Shown: positions 11,139 to 21,860 of the stretch, piece by piece
Position numbering within the stretch: position 1 is the stretch's first letter
How the letters are laid out: each line of letters begins with the position of its first letter
DNA from: Brachionus manjavacas
Taxonomy: Eukaryota; Rotifera; Eurotatoria; Ploima; Brachionidae
Assembly (NCBI GenBank): GCA_019054805.1
Contig: JAHQIY010000011.1
Span: 2,547,001 to 2,611,000 of the forward strand
Direction: 5' to 3'
Length of the DNA: 64,000 nt
Position numbers and translations under genes: made by a program
Notes under the pieces: generated by a model
Databases searched by the model: none
What the model was told of the DNA's origin: nothing
Seen by the model: the letters and a program-made list of their open reading frames with translations, nothing else

Positions 11139-14100
11139 TTATGATTTAAAATAGGATAAAAAATAATTTTCATCAGCTAAACCTTGGCCTTGGCTAATGT
11201 GAACTCGTTGTTTTAGACGTTCTTCCATACATTGATAACTAATTGGATCATAGGATATTAAAAATTTGTTTGCAAATAAATTCTTTCTTTTGTTCAGAAA
11301 AGCTAAATCTCCAATTGAGAATACACAAATGGCATGCCGATAGAAGCCTTGACACTTATATTTTGAGCTTTTCCAGATAATTATTCGAATTAGTTGCTGT
11401 TCGACTCTTAAATATTCTAAAAGAAAATTAAAAAATTTCCATTTATTTTTTATAATATTTTTATTTATTTTAAATCTGAAAGAACTTTGGCTAGATACAG
11501 AAAAACAAAAATAAAAAAATAGAAGAAATTAATAATTATTTTTTTTACTTAAAGATTATTCTGAAAATTTTTAAATTAAATTTTTTTGGAGAAAATAAAG
11601 CATTAAAAATAATTCCTAAGACCCAATTTTTAATAAATTTTTTATCTCGCCATATTTTCGAAAAGGTTTTGTGAAATTCAGTACAAAATGATAAAAGAAC
11701 AAAAAAACTGAAAAAAAATTGAATAGTTTTCTTTCTAAAAGCTTAAAATTAGTTATGTGAATACATAATAGTGCAACATTCAAAGTTGAATCAAATTTCA
11801 ATCTCTGCAAATTTAGTAAACCTTGATATTTGATGCAACTTTGAATGTGATATTCACTCAACTCACACCCTCAATTTTTTGCGGGAAAAAATTGTAAAAA
11901 AAAAATTAAAATATCTCATTTGTAAGAGTGAAAACCTAAAATTTTTTTATTTATTATCTTTTCTGAATGGATTTATATCAAGGTAATTCATTTAGTAAAA
12001 AATTTTCTAGATAAAATACAGAAATTTATTTATTTTTACGCCGATAAACTTGTGGTCTATGAATCTAGGCTAATACAAAATTTTCTTTAATTTTTTTTTA
12101 ATTTAAGCATAAATCATCTAAAATTTTGCTATTAGCAAGCTACTTGTTAATTCATCTTTCATGCTTCCGATATTTTTTTGCATATTACTTCACATTTAAT
12201 AAAAAATCTTTCTGTAAAAGCGCTTCAAATGAATGTTTAATAGCACCAGAGCCAATCTTGCTAGTCTTGGCATTTCATCAATGGATTGAATCCAAAAAGT
12301 CATGTTTGTAATTCCTGTTAAAATCTCAGTTTGGGTAAGAATGTTGGCCAATTTTAAAATTTCCTTCTCAAGTTCAACTTCGATCTTATAGATTTCAGGT
12401 TCCTTACATTTCTTATTGTGTTGCGCCATCATTCATTAACTCCTTAAGGAACATTGCTTCAGTGTCTGTCTGTGTAATTCTAGGTTGAGGCAATTTTGAA
12501 GCGGTTGTGTTTTTGCCATTATCAGTATCATCAAAGAAAATTTCAAGTAAATCGAATTTATAGAATCAAGGCCTTTTCTAACCAGATTTTGACAAAATTC
12601 TTCTCTAATCCAGCTTTTAACAATAGCCTGGTTAAGAACAGTAGCTGTGTACATAAAACCGAAATTTTAAAATTTTATGCTTATAAAATATTTTGAAGTA
12701 ATTATTAACCTGATATATTTCTGATTCCAACTCAAACTTAAATCTTTCTTTAAAGCAAACAATCAAAAGAATAGCTAATCTTACAAATTCAGGTTCTAAA
12801 CCTGTATTTTCCCAGCTAAAGCTATAAATTAATTTATAATAAATTTAAATCCTGGAAAAACATGATTTTAAAATCATCAAAAAAATATTTATCATGCTTT
12901 GATATATAATTATGATGCTATGATAAGCTTAATTTAAAAAAAAAATTTAATTTTTCAAATTTGAATGGTAACTGTTATTTAAATTTAGATTCGATCCCAA
13001 GTCCTTAAGTTCGATAATTTAAATACAAATATTTATTTGAATTTCACCTAATTTCATCAATATTTGTCAAAAATTAAAAAAACTTTCATTTTAAATTTAA
13101 ATTATTAATAGTTTGAAATAATTTTCGGAAAAATCATTATTTAAAGGGGATTTAACCAGGAGAGTTTATTCAATATTGAAAAATAAGATTTTCAATTACC
13201 TAGCAAACTATTCTATGATTAAATTTGAGAATTAAAGCAAAAAGATTTTATTTGAAAATACTTTCTAAATATTCTGTTTTTTATAGTTTTTCAATCTTAC
13301 AAATAAAAATTTTATTCAAATTTTTCACGCAAAAAATTACGTATTGAGTGTGAGTTGAGTGAATGTCACTCAAACTCACACTCTAAAAAAATTAATCAAT
13401 TTGTCTGTATCTAATGTTTAATTAGAAAAAATATCAAGGATTTAATTTAATTTTAAAATAGCTAAATAATTTTTAAATGAAAATTGAGTATTCAAAATGG
13501 CAAAAATTAAAAAAACTTTTTTCATCCCCAAAATTATACTTCTGAATAAAAACAAAAAGAATAAAAAATTTTTTTGTTAGTTTAAAATTAGTTCTGTGAA
13601 AATTCATAGTTTCATTATTTACCAAATTCTTGTAAAACTCTTCAAATTTTTTATAATTAAATTATTTTTCAGATATTAAATTTTAATATATTCTAGCATA
13701 GTGCTTTCTGCAAAGATTTTGCGCGTCATTAGCATAGTTTTACAGTTAATGCAGCCATGAATGTTGCACCATATCTTAGATTTATAAAAAATTTAGAATA
13801 AATACTCAAAATCACCCTAGTAAATGTGATTAGAAAAGTTTATATCTAAAAAAATGAAATAGTCAACAAATGGTCTAAAAAATTTTTAAAAGGCTCTTAA
13901 ACCAAAAAAAGCAAATTTTGTTTAAGAAAAAATTATTTGTTGGTTGTAAAAACCTTCTTTGACTAAAAAGAAAAATAGCATACGTTTATTTACGTTCAAG
14001 AATTGATTTTGTTCCAAACTTGCCCAGAAGCTGAAAAATTCCGTTTTTAATATTTAATCTAAATGAAGATTTTATTAACTTACAACTCATCAGGACTAAA

Positions 14101-15063
14101 TGTTTTCCTCAGCCATTCAACAAAATCGACAATTTTTTTGTTCGTAAAAATATTCTCTAAGAAGCCTCTTTGCATGATGTTATAAGCAGATCCTTTTGCC
14201 AAACGAATTCCGTGAGGTGCCCGATTATTCTTTAGAAATTTTCCTCTTTGAATCCTAAACAAGTTCAAATTTTCATTAAAAATAAATTTATATCTGAAAT
14301 TGGTCTTTTTTTTCAGTTCATAACCACTTATCAAATTAGATCCATTTAGTAATTTAATTATTTGAACCATTTCTAAATTTGTCCTTAGCGGGAACTCGGT
14401 GCTCGCCGTGTTCAAAAAATATTTCCAATCACTGGATTTTTCTAGCAAGTCTTGGATACAATTTAAATCAGCTTTGAGTCTTGAAAACCCTGCATAAACA
14501 ACGTATTCTAGTTTGGAAGCTATGAAAACATTTTCAAAGCAGTGTGTAATTGATTCGATGGCAGCTTTGAATATTGGGCTACTTTTTTTGTCCACATGAA
14601 CACAATAAATGTTTTGAGGTCGATAAATAGATTTTAGAAATCGCTCAAATTGTTCTGCGTCCTGGTAAGTGAGGATTGAGAAAGCGAGAGGAAAATCAAG
14701 TTCTTCTTGTGAAGAAAAGTTGAAATAGTAACCTCGGACTTTGAGGAAAATCGGACACTGTTTTTTGCTAAAAATGAAATTAGAATCTGGAATCAGTCGG
14801 ATGGGGCGCATTGAATCAATTATTGATTGAGCCTTGTTGGTCTCAAATTCGTCATTCCCAAAAAGGCTAGAACAATTGATGGTCAAAAATTGGCTTCTCT
14901 GAATCTGTTTTTCGAAATCGGGCTCTGTCAGAATTGATTTAGCCGAAAATAATTTATTAAATTCAAAAATTAAAAATAAATTGACTAGAATCAATATTAA
15001 AACTGCAAATCTAGCATATTTTATTTGAAATAATTGAAAAGACATAGAAGAAATTTTTTTCAT
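11139..15063 (-). CDS. GT14 (GCNT/core-2 I-branching type) glycosyltransferase, 3 exons
   Basis: A type II Golgi protein with a short cytosolic N-terminus, a membrane anchor at residues about 17-36 (FAVLILILVNLFLIFEFN) and a GT14 catalytic domain. Typical blocks are PLAFSILTYQDAEQFERFL, YCVHVDKKS, FLNTASTEFPLRTN and FSPDE|FFWASL. GT14 enzymes add beta-1,6-GlcNAc branches to O-glycans or poly-LacNAc, or xylose to proteoglycan cores. Exon 1 is 14084-15063 and ends FSPDE at a GTAAGT donor. A 53 bp intron follows, then exon 2 (13984-14030). A 2567 bp intron (11417-13983) precedes exon 3 (11139-11416), which carries CQGFYRHAICVFSIGDL and NLFANKF, the conserved GCNT C-terminus. Phases agree (980+47+278 = 435 codons). 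The large intron is full of transposon debris. The exact acceptor sugar is unknown. Confidence 0.85.
11640..11870. repeat. Foldback repeat copy inside the GT14 intron region, left half
   Basis: Matches the left half of the palindromic repeat at 48170-48560 (AAATTCAGTAC, a GAACA run, ATTGAATA, then CTTAAAATTAGTT). It holds its own small inverted repeat: CAACATTCAAAGTTG near 11774 against CAACTTTGAATG near 11838. A second copy of the family lies at 13560-13790. Confidence 0.55.
12160..12830 (-). pseudogene. Possible hAT transposase remnant in the GT14 intron
   Basis: Minus-strand pieces read CFKERFKFELESEIYQ (near 12710-12760) and LARLALVLLNIHSNEAL (12200-12260, across a frameshift). The second resembles the hAT C-terminal dimerisation block. 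Several stops and frame changes are present. Inverted repeats with CACTCAACTCACAC on one side (near 11855-11870) and the complement near 13345-13370 flank the region and might be its ends. The family call is tentative. Confidence 0.4.
13560..13790. repeat. Foldback repeat copy inside the GT14 intron, right half
   Basis: Shares TTTTACAGTTAATGCA and AATGTTGCACCAT with 48410-48455, in the same orientation as the copy at 48170-48560. Together with 11640-11870 it suggests either two insertions or one element opened by the material between them. Confidence 0.5.
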
Positions 15064-15959
15064 TAAAAAATAAAAAATTTTTGTTTTATCTTAAAAAAAG
15101 AACTGTATTTCAAAATCAAATAATTAATGATCAAAAATGCTTTTAATTTTCAATTAATTTTAGAATAGCTTAAAATATTTTTTTAAATGGTTCGATGAAA
15201 AATCTAAAATACATTTAAAAAATTATTTAAAATTCTAAAAATTGATTTAAAGAGATATAACATAAGTTTTTACGAACTAAAAATTTTTGATTTTGTTAAA
15301 TGGTTGAAAGAAAAATTTATGTGCCGAAGAGATCAGATAGTGTCGCTAAAAGTCAAATCATATTTGTCTTTAAAAGAGGATCTCTTCCAGACTTTTCTTG
15401 CAGTAGCTTTATTTTATTTTCTATTGTTTTAGTAAATTAGTCTTACTAGGTTACCCTTTTTTTCAAAATTTAAAGAAGTAGTTTGCTAATCACCATCTTT
15501 ATAACATCTGTCCATTTCACCAATTCAGAAATTTTAAGCTTAAATTCAGTTTTTTAAACAAATTTTTTTTAATAATCCTCATTTTTTCTGGAAACTTAAA
15601 TTTTTGTACTGTACGGTTCCAGTACTATTTTAAGCAGGTGATGCTAAATAAAATTTAAATAAAATAAATTAAATAAATTTTTCGGAAATAAATTGAAATT
15701 TTAAATTATTAAAATATTATATTAAAAGCTACTTAAATGAAAAAGCCGGTTCTAAAAAAAAAACTGAATTTATAATAGGTGAAAATTTGTATAAGGAACA
15801 CTTTATGTATTTTTCTATGCTGATTACGAATTTTTAATTGAAAATTCAAAAACTTAACCGATTTCTGTTATTTCATAATAAAATAAGTTTAAGAAAAATA
15901 TAAACAGTTAATTTCATTTATTGCAATAAATAGGGTTTATTTTTTAATTTGATTGATTT
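15064..15959. other. AT-rich region upstream of the GT14 gene
   Basis: Holds the presumed promoter of the GT14 gene. No motif, coding frame or repeat was supported. Confidence 0.45.
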
Positions 15960-16290
15960 TTAAATTTTTTTTTTTAATTCCGAAAAATATTTTATTTTAT
16001 TGACACATTTAATTTCATGGTTGTACATCTTCGGTTTTATATTTTTATCAGTTACTTTTGGTTTCTTTCCAAATATAATGAACTGAGTTTTTTCTGGATT
16101 AAATTTTATTTCCTGTTGCATTCCATATTTCTCACATATATTAATTACTTGTTGTAATTCGTTTAGGGTCTCTGTTAGAAGAAAGATATCATCTGCATAC
16201 ATTACCACACCAGTAAAAATGGTTTCTTGTGAGAAATGTAAAAATTGGTCGTGTGGGAAATGCCTTCCAAGAGGCTTTTATTTAACTATG
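15960..16290 (-). pseudogene. LINE reverse transcriptase fragment (YADD box)
   Basis: The minus-strand frame contains MYADDIFLLTETLNELQQVI followed by NICEKYGMQQEIKFNPEKTQ and FIIFGKKPK, the palm C and D motifs of a non-LTR RT. It is preceded by a degraded PLGRHFPHDQF stretch. The catalytic YADD is intact, but both ends are missing. The sequence differs from the other LINE families here. Confidence 0.75.
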
Positions 16291-18171
16291 GATTTTTTTT
16301 TCAAAAAAGTGTTTTAAATAGATTAGTTTTGTTTTAAAATAGGATACATATTTTTTCTTATACTTTTTTGTATTTTAATTGCTTGAATTTATGTAATTCA
16401 CAGATAAACCGAAATGGAAGGATTGAAATGTTTTTTTATTTTAACTATAGCTTTTGAGCCGTTCTTTTATAATGTATTTTAAGTAACATTTTTTTTGAAT
16501 TAAAGACAATATTCTCTTTTTTTATTTTATATTTTTTTCGAAGAAAAAAATACAATCTCACAACTAATTAGCGATCAAATAAAAGAATTCACTGTTTTTC
16601 AACATAACTTTATTAATCATTAATTTTGTAATAAAATAAATTGAAATTTATTAGAATTTTTTGTTGACAAAAACAAAAAAAATCTCCATTTTTTAAGATA
16701 ATATTTATTTTAAATGTTCGATTATTCACAATTAGAAAAATAAAAATAAAATTTAAATTGAAAAAAAAGGAAAAATTAAATTTAAAGTTCGATTTCAGAC
16801 AGGAATGCTTGACTTAAAGTTAAACTTACTGCGAACTGTGATGAATACTGAAATCGATTCAAAATTTTTTAATTTTTAAAAAAATATATTAAATTATTAA
16901 TTAAATTAATATTTTTTAATAAACAAAATTTTATTCAAAAATAATTTGGTTAGAAAACTTACTTGTAGTAGACAACAAAAAATCAAACAAGATTTAAGTA
17001 AAAAATTTCTTTAATATTTTTTAATTTAAGTATTTAAATCAAATAAAACAATTTCAATGAATTCTTGAATTATTTAAATTAATAGCATCAAATTTTATTT
17101 TTCAAACTGATTTTTCAAAAATAATTCTAAATTTTACATTTTACATTTACATTTTTTGATGTTTATAAAATTTTACTAAAAATTTTGTCGACTTAAATGG
17201 TCTTATTGTATAAGAGCATTTTTCTTGATCATAAACATTACCAAAGAGAACGTTTAATAGAACAATACCAAATTTTAAGATAAATTTTATGATCAAAAAT
17301 AAATTTTAGATCGAGATAGATATTAAGAAAGTATTTTATAACCATAAAACTTACCTTTAAAGTCAAATAAAAATTATGACTAATGTTCACAAAATTTAGC
17401 AGCTCAAAAATTTTAAGGTAACTTAAAAAAATCCGTACCGTACAAAAGTACATTTAGTGTAGCATAGTATCATGCATTCAACAGTGTAAAAAGTAATCTC
17501 TATATAACAGAAAAAAATGATTGATAAAAAACATTAAATAAAATTGAAAATAATTTATTTTGACTTTTTTTACGCAATAAAATTTTCAAAATTTAATCAG
17601 CTTTTTTTGAACTCAAACTTATTTTTTTTAGGTTTTTTTTTTCATACAAACTGTACATAATTTTGTCCACTTTCGGAAAAAATCAAAATTATACAATCGT
17701 ACAGTCGAACAAAATTTCAAGATGCCATTTATCCTCTTGTTTAGAAGCATAAAAGATCAACTGAATTATATTATGATTAAAGGACTTTTGGTTAAAACCT
17801 ATTGCCAAATAAGTGAAATTTTTTTCTTTATGAATTTTTTAAACAAAAGTCTAAAACCTTAATTAACATTTTAAAAAGTTGATTGAAAAGAATCATTATT
17901 TCAAAATCACGGCATAATTTTTATGCATGAAGAATTTTATAACATGGTTTTGTTAATTATCTTAAAAAACTTTTTTACCAGATAAATTTTGGTCATGATC
18001 ATAAAAAAAAATACGGCTTTAGATAAACATAAAAGTGGAATAAATGTCCTAGAGATTTTATTTCCTTCCATATCATGACGAAATTAATTCTCTCATTTCA
18101 AAAATCTTTAGGAAAATAAAAAAATATAAAAATTTAATTTTTTTTTAAAATAAACAATTAAATACAATAGA
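16291..18171. other. Long AT-rich gap, nothing identified
   Basis: About 1.9 kb of very A/T-rich DNA with only short chance frames. The bases nearest 18171 would hold the 3' untranslated region of the GT31 gene. Confidence 0.45.
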
Positions 18172-19266
18172 CTAAAGTTTAGATAAATTAAGCTGTCCTT
18201 GAGCCGGTGAATTCCAGTGAGCTATGTAGCTTGAATAACGACTACTAATGGTAAAATTTTCGGCACATAGCAACAGATCTGGTTGTTTTTCGAAGACTTT
18301 AAGACAATTTTTTTCAATTGGAAGCGTATCTTGGTACTTGAAAACATTAGAGTAGTTGAGCTTGGCCTTGTAGGCCAAATATCCGTTTAGATAAGCAGGA
18401 GATATTTTCATCATGTAAGGCGAACTAAGCGCCGTGGCCCACAGCCTTCTCGCTCCATCTAAACTAATAATCCATCCCAAATTAGAACAATATTGACCAG
18501 AGTAGCTGTCAATCGGATGCTTTTTAAAATTGGTGGAATTTTTTTTGCTAAAATTGATTTCTTTAAAAAAAAGTCTCAGTGCTTTGGCAAAATTTTCATC
18601 CGAATAGTCACATTGGCCATTTATGGCGTTTTTATTGATCAAATTTTCTTTGTCAATTGACTTGAATTTTTTTAGATTCAGCACTGCCGAGTCGGACACA
18701 ATCAAAAGATTTGTGGCTTTGGAACAGTAGGTGAGTGCCCATCGGATCGAAATAAGAGTTTTGGTCGAAGTGTAGTTTTCGTGATCGGGCATGTTTATTT
18801 GGATCATGTCAGCGTACTTTGAAATCTCGTTTCCAAGAGCATTGGAGGCCGAATTTGGCTTGCCGACTACAAAGAGCAGCTTTGAATTCAATTTCTGCAA
18901 ATACTTGGCCCATGTGGACCTGGCCGCAATGCGATGCTTGTAGTTTTGGCTCTGGCTGATGGACAAAACCAAAAAGTCTATGTCCGGTTCCTCGTCGAAC
19001 GGGTCGTATGAAACGCAAAACTTTGAGTTGGATACGATTAACTCGTAGTCTAAATTGTTTGCTTCCATGAGCTTTTTTATTTTTTGGGCGCCGCCGCTGG
19101 CGTAAAAGTTGTAGTAGTCGGAGCCAAGGCGAAAGTAGGGAAAATAGTACTCGAGATTCGGATCATTTCTGGACACGTATATGAGCACAAAAGAGAGCAT
19201 GGATGCGACTAGAAGCAGGAAATAGCACCGCCACCATCGGGTCACTGAATATATAAGACGTGCCAT
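18172..19266 (-). CDS. GT31 beta-1,3-galactosyltransferase-like protein, altered DxD
   Basis: A single-exon frame of 364 residues with type II topology: cytosolic MARLIYSVTRWWR, then a membrane anchor at about 14-32. The luminal domain follows GT31 order: IDFLVLSISQSQNYKHRIAA, RSTWAKYL, LLFVVGKP, EISKYADMIQINMPDHENYT, STKTLISIRWALTYC, and YCSNLGWIISLDGARRLW late in the domain. Members transfer Gal or GlcNAc in beta-1,3 linkage using a metal-binding DxD. Here the expected DDD position reads VSDSAVLN, so only one Asp remains. Either the enzyme uses a changed site or it is inactive. The start was chosen as the first Met before the anchor. Acceptor unknown. Confidence 0.8.
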   Translation of the reverse strand: MARLIYSVTRWWRCYFLLLVASMLSFVLIYVSRNDPNLEYYFPYFRLGSDYYNFYASGGAQKIKKLMEANNLDYELIVSNSKFCVSYDPFDEEPDIDFLVLSISQSQNYKHRIAARSTWAKYLQKLNSKLLFVVGKPNSASNALGNEISKYADMIQINMPDHENYTSTKTLISIRWALTYCSKATNLLIVSDSAVLNLKKFKSIDKENLINKNAINGQCDYSDENFAKALRLFFKEINFSKKNSTNFKKHPIDSYSGQYCSNLGWIISLDGARRLWATALSSPYMMKISPAYLNGYLAYKAKLNYSNVFKYQDTLPIEKNCLKVFEKQPDLLLCAENFTISSRYSSYIAHWNSPAQGQLNLSKL

Positions 19267-19829
19267 TTAAAAATACTTGGTTAAGTTGAGTCTTGGGTCT
19301 GATGTTCAATTTAAATTAAAAAATTTCAAATTTATTATAATAAAATAATTTATTCTAATTTTTATTTGTATTTTTTTTAAATAGAAAAGATAATAAATAG
19401 ATTTTGATCGATTATTTTTGATGAGTTTTATGATTTTTTTATTTTGTCTAGAATTTTAGGGCTGTTTTGTAAACAACTAAATTTACTTTTAACTGAGTTA
19501 AAGGTTTAGATTCTAGAAAAACTCTGTTTTAAGCTTTTGTGAAAATAACTAAAGAAAACTTGAGACAAAAAGAAGTTTTTCTAGATTGTCATAAAAAAAA
19601 TATAAAAATAAAAAATCCGTAAATATCATATTTACAAAAATATAATAAAAAAGAACATTTAAAAAATTTAAAATTTTATTCAAATTATCATTTAAAGGTC
19701 AATTCGATTTTATCACTAAAAAATATTTATAGTTGAATATAAGAAAAATAATATATTAAGAAAATTTATTAATAAATAAAAGTACCCAAAGTCACGGCCA
19801 AGTATTTTTCTGTTAATTTTTCAAAGGCT
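19267..19829. other. AT-rich region upstream of the GT31 gene
   Basis: Presumed promoter side of the GT31 gene. No regulatory motif or repeat was supported. Confidence 0.4.
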
Positions 19830-20276
19830 TTCATTTGCTGTGGTCTGGTCCCCCCCTAGCAAGAAAGACGCAAAGATGCTCGAGCAGGTGCAGAGAAGGG
19901 CCACCAAACTGGTGCCTCGCTTTAGAAACTGGCGAAGACCGTCTTGCCATCCTTAGACTAACTCCCCTTCATGAGCGCCGTGTACTTGGAGACCTGATCC
20001 AGATGTTTAAACTCGCCAAAGGCATCAACGAAGTGAGCTGGGTGAACCCCCGGTTCCCGCAAGTTCTCTTTCCCAACCCGGACCCGCCGGAGGTACCAGA
20101 GGTCATGCAAGAAGACTGTCCGGCCTGGCCTCCACCAAATGTCTTCAAAGGGCAAACACATTCACCAACAGGATAGTAAACGAGTGGAACGCCCTGCCAG
20201 CTACAGTCATAGACGCCGACTCGGTCAACAAGTTCAAGAACCGATACGATGCCTTCCGGTCCAGTCAACAATCATG
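19830..20276 (+). pseudogene. GC-rich LINE C-terminal fragment
   Basis: Across several frames this reads [40 protein letters not shown] and TFTNRIVNEWNALPATVIDA, then VNKFKNRYDAF and a stop. This is the C-terminus of a CR1-like LINE. Base composition is far richer in G/C than the surroundings, so the copy is likely young or from a differently biased lineage. Frameshifts near 19925 and 20040 break it. Confidence 0.75.
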
Positions 20277-20360
20277 AACAGCAACATATTTTTAAAATTT
20301 AATAATTTTTTAAAAAATTATTAAAATTTTAAAATTATTCAACAGGTAAAAAATGAAAAA

Positions 20361-20460
20361 TTGTAAAAAAATTGTAAAAAAATTGTAAAAAAATTGTAAA
20401 AAAATTGTAAAAAAATTTCAAAAAATTTCAAAAAATTGTAAAAAATTTTTTGAAATGATC
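20361..20460. repeat. 11 bp tandem repeat (TTGTAAAAAAA)n
   Basis: The unit TTGTAAAAAAA repeats about five times from 20362, then degenerates into TTTCAAAAAA variants. An AT palindrome lies just upstream (20283-20340). Confidence 0.75.
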
Positions 20461-20535
20461 AATTTTTTTACAATTTTTTCTATCTGTAATCTTTACTCTT
20501 ATTTTGACCTAAAAACTTATAAAGTTTTTCTTTTT

Positions 20536-20643
20536 GCAGTACTTTCTATGTGTAATGTGCAAGGAGCTACCACAGGTGACCTCCTAGTAGGCCACCTCCG
20601 CAAGCTAGTCTTGCTGTAGCTTATATAGTAGTAGTAGTAGTAG
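20536..20643 (+). mobile_element. LINE 3' end with structured terminus and (TAG)n tail
   Basis: GAGCTACCACAGGTGACC, CTCCTAGTAGGCCACC and TTGCTGTAGCTTATA, then (TAG)n at 20626-20643. The outer arms GCTAC/GTAGC and an inner stem GGTGACCT/AGGCCACC can pair. The same structure with changed bases is found on the minus strand at 43565-43630 and in part at 36055-36130. It meets the tail of the minus-strand LINE at 20644, so two LINEs lie tail to tail. Confidence 0.6.
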
Positions 20644-20936
20644 TTCTTGCTGCGACACCTAACATGTAGATTGTCTAAGCCCATCACCGCCAATTGGCCG
20701 TGTAGAGCTGTAGCAGCCGATTCCATTGAACTTATCTAAAGCCATTTTAAAATTAGCGGTTGACTTTGATTTCACCACGTATTCTGGCAACCTATTCCAA
20801 TGCGGAACTACTCTGTTTGAGAAAAATACATGTCTGGCATTTACTGCAGCGGCAAAATCGTTTCTAATTTTAGCTGGGAAACTTTCTCTCTGGACTCTGA
20901 TGCTATTTCCTCTTAACGCCCCGGCTGGTCCCTTGT
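20644..20936 (-). mobile_element. 5'-truncated LINE 3' end, near-identical to 50428-50735
   Basis: About 290 bp matching the LINE at 50428-51001 with four differences seen by eye (for example GACTTTGATT against GACTTGGATT). On the minus strand it encodes the C-terminal ARHVFFSNRVVPHWNRLPE-type segment and ends with the TAC-type tail. Such high identity implies recent movement. Confidence 0.8.
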
Positions 20937-20982
20937 TTATATATATTATTATTTTATTATTATTATATTATTATTATTATTT
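20937..20982. repeat. (ATT)n microsatellite
   Basis: Imperfect TTA/ATT repeats directly abut the truncated 5' end of the minus-strand LINE. They may be the tail of an older LINE used as the insertion site. Confidence 0.6.
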
Positions 20983-21509
20983 TCGTCCACAAATTTTCAT
21001 GCTTTTTATGTCAAAAATTAGATTTTTATAAATTTTTTGTTTTAATTGATATAAAAGATGTTGTGAAATAAAAAAAAATAATTTTGAGAACAACACATTC
21101 GAGAATATTATTATTTATTTTTTTAAATATATAAAGGAAATTTAAGTCCGAAGTTTATTCTTTCATTTTTTTTTAAATTGATATGATAGAAGAATTCTTC
21201 GTCTCACAATGCACAAGATTGCACAAGAACTACCATTTTTTCGATTGTAAACTTTTAGACTCTGGCATCAACAGATGATGTAAAATCAAAGTAATAAAAT
21301 TATCTAAGAAAATAATTTGCAGCAAAAAATAAAAGTCAAAAACATTAAAATAAACCAAGAGATTTAAAAAAGACAGGATAAAAAGTTTTTAAAAATGCAT
21401 GACCGATGCTAGTAAGGAGTTCAAGAAATTAATTTGGACTAAGCTATATTCTTAAAATTTTTAGAAATAATTAAAAATTTTCTCGAATGTTTTTTTAATT
21501 TTTAAAAAA
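20983..21509. other. AT-rich spacer between LINE fragments
   Basis: No coding frame or repeat was supported. Confidence 0.4.
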
Positions 21510-21860
21510 AGAGGAAATAGTAAGGTAGCAATTAAACAATGAAATTGGGCATTCAATATATCTTGATGCTTTGTATTCCTTCACCAGTTTGAAAAAAAAG
21601 GGAATAGAATGACTCAGTCGTGTGCCAGCATATCTCTCATTCAACTCAAAAATTCAATTCGAGGCTGTTATTAATTTAAGTTTATTATAAGCTTCGTGAT
21701 CCACGAGGTTGAAGGGAGTGGCATATTTTAGCTTAAAGATAGAATATTATCAAAAACAAAAATTACTCATTAATAAGATCTTAATAAGAATACAGCAGTC
21801 AGATCTAATAAAAATATTAGATCTGACTGCTGTATTCTGAATTGCTTGTAGAATCGGAGA
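21510..21860 (-). mobile_element. Jockey-like LINE 3' fragment
   Basis: Matches 53160-53460 in the same orientation: GAGGAAATAGTAAGGTAG, TTCAATATATCTTGAT, GGAATAGAATGACTCAGTC, ATATCTCTC and finally GATCTGACTGCTGTATTCTG, with gaps. It encodes degraded pieces of the C-terminal RT region. A perfect snap-back palindrome lies inside (21787-21838). Confidence 0.75.
21787..21838. repeat. Perfect 24 bp snap-back palindrome
   Basis: Arms 21787-21810 and 21815-21838 are exact reverse complements around an AAAA loop. The right arm is LINE coding sequence that continues downstream, and the left arm is an inverted copy of it. Confidence 0.9.

Noticed and set aside
20361-20460. Regularly spaced short repeats, considered as a CRISPR array
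   Set aside because: The 11 bp units are contiguous without spacers; this is a simple A-rich tandem repeat in eukaryotic DNA.
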